From positions 1 through 54,723 of the forward strand of contig JASANC010003978.1 in the NCBI GenBank assembly GCA_030248135.1: a stretch of 54,723 bases of DNA. The letters are read 5' to 3'. This DNA is from Theristus sp. LFF4_11. Taxonomy: Eukaryota > Nematoda > Chromadorea > Monhysterida > Xyalidae. Position numbers and translations under genes: made by a program. Below, piece after piece: positions 45,001 through 54,723 of the stretch. Below the pieces are notes generated by a model. That model saw only the letters and a list, made by a program, of their open reading frames with translations. It had not been told where the DNA came from and ran no database searches. Within the stretch, counting starts at the first letter, position 1, and every line of letters starts with the position of its first letter.

Positions 45001-47490
45001 TTTGTAACTTTCCAGTTCACACACGTTTCATAAAATGTTTGATCTTGTGAAAATCCTTGTGTCACACTTTTCTATCTCTGTCATTCTGAAATAATATTTG
45101 GTCTTTTTCATGCCCTTCGGGCATTTTTCCGAACTTGTCTTTTTCTTTTATATCTCAAAGAGTTTATAGGGTTTTAGCCTATCAGACACAGCATAGTCGA
45201 CTGCAATGGTTTCTGTTGCATTTGTACTCAGAGCAAGGATTTTTAGGAGCAAACCCTTCCGTAGACCCTTTTCAACCCAGGCACGGGTTAATATCAGTTT
45301 TCACTAGTTTTTCGCTATTTTGCACCTAAACTATAGCCTATCAGACGCAGCATAGTTGACTACAATGGTTTCCGTTGCATTTGTAATCAGAACAACGTTT
45401 TTTAGGAGGAAACCCTTCACGGAGACCCTTGTCAACCCAGGCACGGGTTAATATCCGCTTTTTGTTATTTGGCACCTAAACTATAGCCTATCAGACGTAG
45501 CATAGTCGATTACATGGATACCGTGGAATTTGAAATCAGAACAACGTTTTTTAGGAGGAAACCTTTTACGGGGACCCTTTTCAACCCAGGCACGGGTTAA
45601 TATCAGCTTTTCGCTATTTGGCACCTAAACTATAGCCTATCAGACGCAGCATAGTCGATTACATGGATACCGTGGAATTTGAAATCAGAACAACGTTTTT
45701 TAGGGGGAAACCCTTTACGGGGACCCTTTTCAACCCAGGCACGGGTTAATATCAGTTTTTTGCTATTTTCCACCTAAACTATAGCCTATAAGACACAGCA
45801 TAGTCGATTACATGGATACCGTGGAATTTGAAATCAGAACAACGATTTTTAGGAGGAAACCCTTCCGGGGACCCTTTTTATACCAGGCACGGGTAAAAAC
45901 AGTACCCTTTTCAACCCCGGCACAGGTAAAAAAACAATGTTTCACAATTCAGCACTTAGCCTATCAGACGCAGCATGGTCGATTACGTGAATACCGTGGA
46001 ATATGAAATCAGAACAACGATTTTTACCAGGAAACCCCTTAACGGGCACTCTTTTTATACCCGGCACGGGTAAACACAGTTTTTTCACAATTCGGCACCT
46101 AGCCTATCAGACGCAGCATGGTCGATTACATAGGATACCGTACAATTTGGAATTCGAATTTGAACACAACTTTAGATTTTTTGTGGACACCGAAACGGTC
46201 GACAACAACAACGACAACAACAACAACAACAACAACCTGAATTTTTTTTCGGTTTTTTGTTCTGTAAAATCACAGAAGCAACCGATGTTTAATTTTTTGG
46301 TTTGGATGGATAGGGTATCGGGCCACCTTAGCACAGCAAATAGCATTTCTTGGTTTAGTCATTTATCATGAATGTTATGGTCGATTGAAATTATTCGCAA
46401 TGAGATTTCTGAAATAATATTGTGGGACTGCGCTGCCGCGCGTCCCACGATTGTTTTCTTTTTTCATTTTTTTGGTAAACGTTTATTACAGAAAACTTGT
46501 AAATTTTGCAGCTAAACTTTTGAAATTTTGCGCAATCAACGTGATGCATACGATCAGCTTGCACAATCTCAACTTAACTTTTTGTTACTTTTTTTGTAAC
46601 CTACTATGGAAACTACCGTATTACCTCTATTACCCCCCCCCCCCAAAATAAACCCCCACCCCCTCGACCATTTTCCAAATAATCCCCCCCAAAATAATCC
46701 CCCATGGGGGATTATTGGAAACCTGTTTGAAACACATACCCAGCGAATTCAGTGGCTGGTTGCAGTGAAAATGATGAAATTGTGCTACCAAAGGCCCCAA
46801 ATGGATGAGTTAATGGTAATTTCATTACAAAAGGCTGTTGTAAAAGGAAATTTCTATGTAGAGTAGAAGTTTCTGCGACTTCCTTCCTGTCATGGAAGGT
46901 ATTTTTGCCATTTTGCCCACCACTAAAAATGGTTTCCAAATAAACCCCCCCCCCAAAATAACCCCCCCCCCCAAATAAACCCCCACCCCCAGAAGTCGCT
47001 GAAGAAATAAACCCCCATGGGGGTTATTTAGAGGTAATACGGTATGTTTTTTTCCAGATGACAGCGGCAGTGAACTTGAGGTTGTCTTCACAAAAAGTGC
47101 CACCGTCAAACCAAAAAGGCACGACCCCAAAACCAAGACTAAATCGAATGAGCATGACCAAAACGAACGAAAACATTCGAAGAAGAAAAAGAAACATCGG
47201 AAAAGCTCTAAGCACAAAGTGAGACTTGCGTATTGGTTTTTTATATTGTTTATTGAAAATGGACTTCAATTTTGTAACTGAGCTCAAAAACTCCAAATTG
47301 TTTTTAAATTACTGAGCTGCCGAGCTTTTCAACTTTTTTAACGTAACTTCAACGCCGACTTTAGCGTTAACGGAAACCAACTTTTTTTTAGAAATCGTCT
47401 AAAAAATCAACATCTGCCGATCAGAAAAGCAGCCGACGACGATCTGAATCGTGTGAAAGTGATAAAAATTCATCCAGTGCACACCGATAA
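39057..47490 (+). CDS. GPATCH1: GPATCH1, G-patch spliceosomal protein
   Basis: Fifteen exons join in phase: 39057-39117, 39191-39325, 39551-39636, 39863-40023, 40247-40367, 40657-40854, 41140-41251, 41553-41943, 42207-42343, 42546-42766, 43178-43308, 43565-44249, 44435-44597, 47058-47218, 47392-47490 (953 residues; human about 931). GPATCH1 joins catalytic spliceosomes and, like other G-patch proteins, is expected to activate a DEAH helicase. The N-terminal family block is clear: [48 protein letters not shown]. The G-patch is near 148-190 ([18 protein letters not shown]). Further conserved blocks are [54 protein letters not shown] and IPYGPALPP. The C-terminus is Lys-rich. A Gln/Pro-rich insert lies in exon 12. 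Intron 13 (2.46 kb) is packed with repeats. Confidence 0.96.
42785..42945 (+). repeat. Diverged tandem duplication in GPATCH1 intron 10
   Basis: GTTGATTGGTTGAATTTGAA (from 42790) recurs as GTTGATTGGCTAGTCTTGAA (from 42894), and both are followed by TTGCGGTRTGTT and TTGGTCGAG. The units are about 105 bp apart. The GATTGG motif links them to family B arms. Confidence 0.5.
44619..45138. mobile_element. Large near-perfect fold-back element (GPATCH1 intron 13)
   Basis: The left arm starts at ACAAGTTCGGAAAAATGCCC (44620) and runs about 160 bp to near 44783. The right arm, ending GGGCATTTTTCCGAACTTGT (45138), is its almost exact reverse complement, beginning near 44979. The loop is about 195 bp. 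The flanks are C(T)6C on the left and C(T)5C on the right, which could be a 7-8 bp target-site duplication as in hAT or Mutator types. No coding frame is seen. The left arm starts only about 20 bp after the exon 13 donor. Confidence 0.75.
45175..46165 (+). repeat. Tandem array, seven units with a period near 150 bp (GPATCH1 intron 13)
   Basis: Unit starts TAGCCTATCAGAC lie at 45175, 45334, 45484, 45633, 45782, 45957 and 46101, giving spacings of 159, 150, 149, 149, 175 and 144. Each unit contains GCATAGTCGATTACATGG, AGGAGGAAACCCTTT and CCCAGGCACGGGTTAA. Central units are nearly identical; outer ones diverge. The 175-bp unit has a partial extra copy of the CCCTTTTCAACCC...GGCAC segment. No coding frame persists through the units. 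Confidence 0.85.
46616..47042. mobile_element. MITE family A, copy 3 (GPATCH1 intron 13)
   Basis: The copy is 427 bp with ends CCGTATTACCTCTA and TAGAGGTAATACGG, and TA on both sides (46614-46615 and 47043-47044). It is in the same orientation as copy 2. Its right end lies only 15 bases before exon 14, so the remaining TGTTTTTTTCCAG is all that is left of the host acceptor region. The fact that exon 14 joins in phase shows the gene still appears intact. Confidence 0.82.
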
Positions 47491-47748
47491 CAGAAAAACG
47501 GGTTATATTCGTTTTTTTATCACAAACCGGATATGTTGTTTCAGATAACTTTTTGTCTCGGTGACATTTTGAAATAAAAATACTTCATAGCAGCAGATTG
47601 CGCTTTTTGCTGATTTCCTGCTAAATGTGATTTGACAAAAGTCGGACCATCCCACCGTTGCTGGGATTGTTTATTCACGAACATAATGCTTTTATCAGGT
47701 TCTCTGTCATTAAAAGTGTTTGAAATATCTAGAGCCAGAAACGTTATA

Positions 47749-48202
47749 CCGTATTACCTCTAATAAACCCCCATGGTGGTTTATTTCTTCAGCGACTTCT
47801 GGGGGTGGGGGTTTATTTTTGGGGGGGGGGCTTTATTTTTTTTGGGGGGGGGTTATTTGGAAACCATTTTTAGGAGTGGGCAAAATGGCAAAAATACCTT
47901 CCATGGCAGGAAGGAAGTCGCAGAAACTTCTACTCTACATAGAAATTTACTTTTACAACAGCCTTTTGTAATGAAATTACCATTAACTCATCCATTTGGG
48001 GCCTTTGGTAGCACAATTTCATCATTTTCACTGCAACCAGCCACTGAATTCGCTGGGTATGTGTTTCAAACAGGTTTCAATAATCCCCCATGGGGGATTA
48101 TTTTGGGGGGGGGGATTATTTGGAAACTTGTCGAGGGGGTGGGGGTTTATTTTTGGAGGGGGGTTTAATTTTGGGGGGGGGGGTTTAATAGAGGTAATAC
48201 GG
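47749..48202. mobile_element. MITE family A, copy 4 (inverted relative to copy 3)
   Basis: The copy is 454 bp with TA on both sides (47747-47748 and 48203-48204) and ends CCGTATTACCTCTA / TAGAGGTAATACGG, the same CCTC subtype as copy 3. It lies 706 bp from copy 3, so GPATCH1 exons 14 and 15 sit between two inverted copies. Confidence 0.82.
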
Positions 48203-51083
48203 TATTGCTTTTTTTACTGTATGAAAAGTGGATGGAAAGACAAAAACAATTTTCTCAATACTATGTTGAACAACAGCACTTGCATGCAGATGGTTACCTT
48301 CATTTTCATGCCGTTCACAAGTCACTATTCCAGTGCGAATTAATTCATTTCCGGTTAGTACCAGTTTATCTGGGATTATCCTGTTCCAGTGTTTCTCGTT
48401 CGGAGTTTTATCATTGTCCCAGTTCCCAGCAGCAGCTTGTTTCGCAGTTAACCAAAACACGGCATAAAAGGAGCTATTCAATCAGGCATTGTTAACCAGT
48501 TTTAATTTTTCCAGTACGTACGCATATGGTTATGGTGCGCGTACGTTCATGGTTCTGTTCTATCAATTCAAACACATCACCGTTTTTTTCAAGTTTTTTA
48601 TCATTTTCTTCCTCATTTTTAGCTGTTTTTATCATTCAATGTTTTTGTTGGCAGGGGTAGTCAAACGAAATTCTGCACATTTGTTAGTTTTCAATGAATC
48701 AGCATTGATCAGAAAAGGAGGTTTTTGAAGTACAAAATTTATTAGGTCAGTTAACCAATGGCGTTCATTATGTTTCGGCCCTTTAATCAACTTTACATAA
48801 TGACCGCCGAACAAACGGTGGGCCTCGTCAGAAGAGTGCCGTTTGTTCTTTGTGCTAAGAAAAAAGTCTGGATTTGTGCTATGTCTGGATTGAGAAAATT
48901 TGAGAAAAAAAAGTTTGTGCTATGTCTGGATGGCATCACTCCCACAACATTGTGTTATCAAGAAAATTGATAAGCGGCATTAAAAATCAGTTTAAAAATA
49001 GTAGTGCAGCTGTTAGTAACACCGGTTTTTTATTCAAAAAGGCTCCGTTCATCCTTCATTCGTGAGACTTTTGAAACCGCGTTTCTTTCATGAACCCGCA
49101 TGTTTTTTTTTTCAGATTTTGTTGACAACGTCGAAAGCTGCACAATTTCTGACTTCCGGTTGTTTTGGCGCAATTTGAGTGTCGTCAAATTCAAGATGTT
49201 CTGATCTCTTCTCATTGTGTTTTTTTTTTCATTTCTTTTGTCCACAAAAAAATACGAAATACGCCACGGGTTGAGTGACGTGTCACTGTTTGCGTCACTA
49301 TTCAACGTAATCGCAATCAATTTCCCTGTTTTGCCCTATTTTTCGTTGTAGTGCAGACTTTCATCAAATCGAAAAAAACCGTCCATGTAGCACGCATGGC
49401 AACACAACACAAAGCCAGCAAGATACGCTTCGATCGAAAACACGTGACACATTAGAGGTACACGGAGATGCTTTGGCCGCGCATTTGAATAAAAAATTTT
49501 GAATGCTCGCGCCACAAGCGCGCGAGATGGTGCGCGGTGGAGTTCAGATAAGGAGCTTTTTGTCCTGTTTCTCAGCTGAATTGGGTGAAAAAAGGTCTCA
49601 TTAAGTGTAATCGACGAATTCTGTATCGATGGTACTTGTCCATCATAGAATACCACCATATTCCCATTCCGACACAGCTAGCACGGCTTGCCAATAGGGG
49701 CGGTTTGAGTTGAAAATTTTCAACAAAAAATGATTAGGCCTGATTTCACGGAATACTAACCGCTCTTTATTGTCAACGTTTAGTATGGCGTCCATGCTCC
49801 AGTGGACAGGCAACAAACTGCGGCTTACTGCTGACTAGCTAACAGACGTCAGTGTGTGCGTGCGTGCGTTTTCTTGCGGTTCTTGCTTGTCGCTCCGCTC
49901 CGGCCAGCCATGCGTCGAGAGCGTAGCTGCGTACATGGATGCTTACAGGCTGTGGTTGTGGTATTCAACCGTTTGACTCGGAACACATTCGGTTGCAATG
50001 GAGAATTCAAATAGTGTTTCTGTAATAAAGGCTTGCGAAATCTCAGGACACATAAAGAACTCTGTTGCCTGGAGTTCTGCAGGAGCCCTCAGGCCTTTGC
50101 AGGCCGTCATCAGTGAGAACGCAGTTTGATTCTTCGTTAGAAATAGTGTGCTTCGGTCAAACTGGTGGAATACCATCGCTTGGCCTCAGCGCTGCTTTGC
50201 ATGCTGTTGCTTACGCGCGTCGCGTGGTTGTTTTCGTAGTTCCCGACTTCTTTCGTGCGTTTTCTTCACGGTGAATTGGTCGATTTAGAGATTTATATAT
50301 CAGGCGAATCGTTTTCTTTCCCGCATTTTTGTCCTGTATGTTGTTTCATTGAAAAGTTTTCACTTTAAACCGATTTAGAGAATGCTGTGTGCAGTGCAGA
50401 TTGAATTTGCTTTGGTTTTATTGAGAAAGTATTATGCACTTTATAAGGCCGTCTCGCTTCGGTCCAGCTGGCGAAAACTTGCCTGATGTATTATGGTGAT
50501 TATGGTTTGTTTGAAGATGCGTTTCCTTCGCTAATAGGTGCGCTGCCCCATCCCCGTGTGTTCTTTTCTGTTCCATTTTGCTTACTAGCCATTTTCAATT
50601 GAAAGCAGCTGTTGACAAACATTCACATCATACCCATCCAAGTTTTTTTCACTTTATTCGCTTTTCACTTCCTCATTGCATAAAACAAAACGCAAATCTA
50701 CTTCACGATTTGTTCATGTTTTTTTTCATTCGATTGTTCAGTTTGTTGTGTTCATTTCAAACTTAAAAACTCACATTTCTCAGGCAAATGTATTCATTCG
50801 ATTTACCATCCACGTTCGTGCGACTGGTTTAACGTCGTTCTCAATTTCTTATTGTCCCTTTATAATGCATGACATTTATTAAGAAAGATTCGCGTGACAA
50901 GACTTTTTTCTCTCTTCGACGGAATTGACTGATGTTCGTTCAGTTTGCTGACAAATGTGTGTGCTTTTTTTGCTTAAGCTGCTTGACGTTAGTTGACCTA
51001 TGGACGCGAGCAGTGGCAAAAATGATAGATTGATTACGTTTTTTTGCAGTCTTTTTCCGACAAGGGATGGTTTATCTGCAGAA

Positions 51084-51263
51084 CCACGGTCAACTCTAAA
51101 TTATAGGTTATCAGCTATTTGATTGGTGTGGTGATCACGTGATGCAGTATGCTTTCTGTGCAGGACAGACTCGACCATCTCCACAGCAATGCCTGCACAG
51201 AATTCACACATCACGTGATCGCCAATCTGATAGCTGGATAGCCTATAAATTTGAGTTCAGCTG
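51084..51263. mobile_element. MITE family B, copy (intergenic)
   Basis: Left GGTCAACTCTAAATTATAGG pairs with right CCTATAAATTTGAGTTCAGC. The inner arms share GTGATCACGTGATG / CATCACGTGATC, and the centre has GCAATGCCTGCACAGAA. The right flank is TA; the left terminus is slightly decayed. Confidence 0.7.
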
Positions 51264-53296
51264 TATCTGTTCATCTGTTTATAGTCGACGTATTTTTAAG
51301 ACTGATATGATTGATTGACGTGACGGAAAATTATAGCTGAAAGTATAACTTCAAACTGCTTGAAAGTACAACTTGAATGTGCAACTGTTCGTACATTTGT
51401 AATGTCTGAAAACCACATTTCCGATTGTTTATAGTTGCTTCACTGGAGCCGTATCACTTTAGCTTAATTACCCGTAACCATTTGGCACAGGACAAGTTAA
51501 GGACAAAGGACCTCATAATTCGCAGTATAACGAATTGATACATGTGGTATTGGTCATATATCTTTTAATTCGTCTGTTTTTATTGCTGCCCAATGCCGTC
51601 CCGTCAATCGCCACCCACCCATTCATCCATTTTATTCGTTTCCATGTTGCCTGGCCTGACGTCAATATTGGCAATGTACTATTTTGTCGTGTTACCGTTA
51701 GTAACGCTGTTAGCTTAGTAATGGCAGCCAGGACATCAATGAGATGCGTTGAGCATTAAGCAAATATGTAAAATACCTGTTAAGTTAGGCGGTATGGGGG
51801 ATAGACAATGTGGAATGACACACTGAAAAACAAGCACGCTCATAAAGCTGGCGTTATGCTTTTTTCCAGTGTCGTGTATGTTGTGTTAGCTGTTTTGTGG
51901 CTGCCATTCAATTTCCAGCTTGTAGTCATCGCAGCTGTAGTAGCTTTCAAACAATTTCTGATAGGGCTAGTATAGTACGTAGTTTTTTTACGCTACTAGT
52001 CCCGTTTCAGTGTAACAAAATGACAACCGACTTTATGTATGTTTCGTTCGGATGTTATTCGCTCGGACGAGATTTTTACTTGCTGCGTCTAGAAAGTTTC
52101 CGTCCAACGGTCTATCCGTGCTGTCCTGTTTTCAGTGCGTTCAATTCGTCTCGTGTTACAGTGTAACATTGAATGGTTGTTTTTTGCGGCTTCTTTTTTT
52201 TGCAGCGAGAGCGTCTCACATCAGCTGAAGCACATTGTTAACAATTTGCTGAAACACTGCAGGAGTTTTCGTCGGGTTGTTTCACAGTGATTCTCAGTTT
52301 TCTGTGTTTTTTCCAAAGTGACAGCCAATGCCGTTTCAGCCCACGTGGGTGTCTTCTGTCTAGGTTCAGTTTTGCGTAAACTTGATAAGTTTACTTGAAG
52401 CCTGTTGTTGTTTTGAGGAAGATTTTCACATGAGGAGACGTGAATTTTCATTGAAATTTGGCTTTTCATTAAAACTTGGCCGAAATCCTTTGCTGTGTCA
52501 TTATATCAAATCTCAGTTACGTTTTGTCTGTCCTTAATATACTGATGTATTTTGAACAGTAATCACGTAACATTGTTTTTGACAGTTGACTTTTTTATGT
52601 CGGTAAATTTATGTTGTATTTAATGGGCGTACGTCAGATATTTTCCCCAACTGTCAAGTTGTTTCATTTTAATTTACTGGCAGGTTGCAAACATCACATC
52701 AAAAGTTGTTGGTCATGTGATGTGACAAAAAAAATTTGATTAACAATTTGTTTGTTTTTCGCATCTCTGTTTATGACATTGTTTTTCGGCGTGAAAATCA
52801 GTCTCAAAGCACAGGTAGTTTTGTTTTGTGCCAAAAACTAATAGGTTAATTACCACTTCTCAAAATCTTGCCATATGTCCCTATTGGCAGGGCTGATGAA
52901 GCCACAACCGAACAATCTTTTAAAAATCTGCCTTTCAGCTAATGAACCAAAGTTTTGATAGACAAGTTTTCTGGATGTTTATCTTTTGAGTTAGTGGGTT
53001 ATAAAAAACCGCACGTGTTTTTTCACACGGTCCATGAAACGTGCGTTTTTTTGAAGCAACCGGTTGCACGAATCTAGGTTTCGCTTCTGGGCGGCTTCCC
53101 AATTTCATCTAACCAACCAACTGCTACTGTTATCTTGCATTTGCCAGTTTCATGTTCCCATGTTTTCAAGCATTTTTGTGTGATCAACTTTTTTTTCAAA
53201 AGTCTGAATAATTGAGAAATATTTCAGGTAAAACACTTTCTTCAAAGTTCGTTTTGAGTCAACCGATGAAAGTTTGATCAGAAAATGGTGAAAAAA

Positions 53297-53550
53297 CTTC
53301 AGATACCCACAATTGTCTGGCTGGAAAGTCAAGTGATAAACCGCCATAAAGTGCAAACAAGAACCGCCTATTATTTTTGTCATGCCAGTTTGATTTTCTC
53401 CGGTTTTCTGGCGAAATGTTTTCTGCATGACTAAACGTTTTGAAAAAAGGTGATAACTGTGTATAATGCAGCGAAATAAGTTTTGCGGTTTGGAGCCAAC
53501 AATGATGTGAACAGGAACAACTACTTCAGATACCCACAATTGTCTGGCCG
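53297..53550 (+). repeat. Spaced direct repeat
   Basis: ACTTCAGATACCCACAATTG followed by TCTGG occurs at 53297 and again at 53523, about 226 bp apart. The surrounding sequence does not match, so this may be a remnant of a longer repeat or of a shared functional site. Confidence 0.5.
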
Positions 53551-53700
53551 GCACAAACGCCAACTGACAGGCAATCAATCATACTAAACTTCAAACAAAA
53601 ATCACAAAACCAAGCACCTGAGAATTTGCTTCTCTAACAAACGAGAATTAAAAAAAAAATCTACACATAACTCCGGTGGCAAGCGTTTCGACCGATTCTG

Positions 53701-54635
53701 ATGTTCTGGCTTCTCGTGACTGGCTTTATTATCGGCCTAGTTCTTTTCGTGTTCTCGTCCAGATGGACGCAACGGCGTACACAGGACGATGACCAATTCG
53801 CTCGCTTGCCAAACGGTCGGTTCGGCTTGTTGTTATTTTTGCTGTTCTTGTGAAGGTCGGGCCATTATTGTTTGTTTTTTCCCGCGGAGACAAACAAACA
53901 CACTGGCCTACAGTTGAACTCTAAATTTTAGGCAATCAGCTGATTGGTTGGTGATTACGTGATGCATGCTTTCTGTGCTGGACAGACTCCACCACCGCAG
54001 AATTACCTTCACTGAAAGCATGCATCATGTCTTCACCAACGAATCAGCTGATTGCGTGTAATTTAGAGCTCGACTTTAGATGTACACAATACCCGAAGAG
54101 CACCGTTTGTCTGGACGTGTGTGTTTATGTGAGAGAGTTTCGAAGAAAATCAGATCATTTGGCCCAAAAATGTAGTGTCACAGTTCGATTCTTTTGATTG
54201 GCCAATCAAATCGAAGGGTTTTGACAAGGATTGTACCAAGCGAATAACCAGATTGTCTCCTCTGAATTCCAAATCAGTCAAATTATATACCCGTGCGACG
54301 TACTTTATACCCCCATCAGCAACAAAAACATCCCCGCCATTTCAGTGCCCCGTTCGTCCACGAAGCAACGCCGCGTGCGTCTCAGCGTGACCGGCTCGAA
54401 ACCGTCCACGCCCAAACTGTCGCTAGCGAATGGCGAACCACCCGACCAGCAGCTCGGCTCGCCGTTGTCCGTGTCCGACTCGGAGGTGTTCTCGTCGCCG
54501 GACGCAAACGCGACGGAGCACGGGTTTACGGTGAACGACGATGAAGTGACGACGTTGAGGCAACGAAGCGTGCCCGGCGTCCGGCAGAAGCCGAAACGAG
54601 AGCTCTCGCTGGGCAGGCGCATTCTGCAGTCGGTT
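53701..54635 (+). CDS. N-terminal part of a signal-anchored membrane protein, unrecognised (continues beyond the window)
   Basis: Two exons join in phase: 53701-53815 (donor G|GTCGGT) and 54346-54635 (donor GTT|GTGAGT), giving 135 residues so far. The start MFWLLVTGFIIGLVLFVF is a single N-terminal membrane segment followed at once by basic SSRWTQRRT, the pattern of an N-terminal anchor with the rest in the cytosol. After that comes a Ser/Pro-rich, probably disordered stretch (KPSTPKLSLANGEPP, SVSDSEVFSSPD) and a basic KPKRELSLGRRILQ. Lipid-transfer tethers of the SMP type often begin this way, but no domain is visible, so this is only a possibility. The intron between the exons contains MITE B (53911-54076). 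Confidence 0.6.
53911..54076. mobile_element. MITE family B, copy (intron 1 of the last gene)
   Basis: The element is 166 bp with TA on both sides (53909-53910 and 54077-54078). Ends are CAGTTGAACTCTAAATTTTA and TAATTTAGAGCTCGACTT. Inner arms AATCAGCTGATTGG recur at both ends, and GCATGCTTTC pairs with GAAAGCATGC. Confidence 0.75.
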
Positions 54636-54723
54636 GTGAGTGCGGGGGGGGCTTTGAGGGGTTTTCGGGGAGTTTGACTGGGAATTTAGCATGACGCAGT
54701 GTGATTGGTGAATTCGATTGGTT

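Larger units (their letters stand above)
47491..53700. other. Long intergenic region without a supported gene
   Basis: It contains MITE A4 (47749-48202), MITE B (51084-51263) and a spaced direct repeat at 53297-53550. Elsewhere the sequence is AT-rich with T-runs, and open frames are short, AT-rich and lack paired splice sites. A GCGTGCGT patch lies near 49856-49868. Much of the right half may be the upstream region or an unrecognised first intron of the gene at 53701. Confidence 0.5.

Noticed and set aside
45175..46165. CRISPR array
   Set aside because: The units are contiguous tandem repeats of about 150 bp without unique spacers, in a eukaryotic intron.
53150..53578. 142-codon minus-strand open frame containing a repeated peptide
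   Set aside because: The repeated peptide is only the translation of the 25-bp direct repeat; codon use is AT-rich and no exon chain exists.

Overview
This is a eukaryotic, animal-type window. Genes are split into many short exons (about 40-700 nt) with GC-rich third positions, separated by AT-rich introns that nearly all start GT and end TTTCAG-like. The extended TTTCAG acceptor, small introns, a Patched-related (PTR-type) RND protein and many short TA-flanked palindromic elements suggest a nematode or nematode-like ecdysozoan. The species cannot be named from the sequence. Exon chains below were joined by hand, and every intron phase was checked by arithmetic; I ran no search or alignment.

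Layout. 1-2857: AT-rich, no gene seen. 2858-10512 (+): a PTR-type sterol-sensing/RND membrane protein of about 1461 residues in 12 exons, with an unusual disordered tail of about 560 residues. 10513-12590: convergent intergenic stretch. 12591-20388 (-): an RBM33-like RNA-binding protein of about 975 residues in 15 exons. 20389-20752: a 364-bp divergent promoter. 20753-28178 (+): ABCE1/RLI1 ribosome-recycling ATPase, 608 residues, 15 exons. 28179-37031: a repeat-rich stretch with two weakly supported small genes, two large TA-flanked palindromic elements, a 5'-truncated LINE with a 13-bp target-site duplication, and tRNA-derived SINEs. 37032-38395 (+): RBM8A/Y14, 158 residues, 6 exons. 39057-47490 (+): GPATCH1, 953 residues, 15 exons; its intron 13 is a 2.46-kb repeat depot. 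47491-53700: no gene seen. 53701 to beyond the end (+): the first two exons of a membrane-anchored protein I do not recognise.

Functional theme. RBM33, RBM8A/Y14 and GPATCH1 all act on pre-mRNA or mRNA (export, exon junction complex, spliceosome), and ABCE1 recycles ribosomes. These are housekeeping genes. RBM8A and GPATCH1 lie in tandem 661 bp apart on one strand; RBM33 and ABCE1 share a divergent promoter.

Mobile and repetitive DNA is the accessory layer. It includes three families of TA-flanked or palindromic MITE-like elements (A, B, C), a near-perfect 160-bp-arm fold-back, a seven-copy array with a period near 150 bp, SINE fragments, a LINE end, and a nearly C-free low-complexity block in ABCE1 intron 10 flanked by a 100-bp duplication that may be an assembly fault. 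I found no complete undescribed system. The best leads are the PTR tail, MITE family A with its paired inverted copies and G-runs, and the unrecognised proteins at 32635-33898 and 53701-54635.
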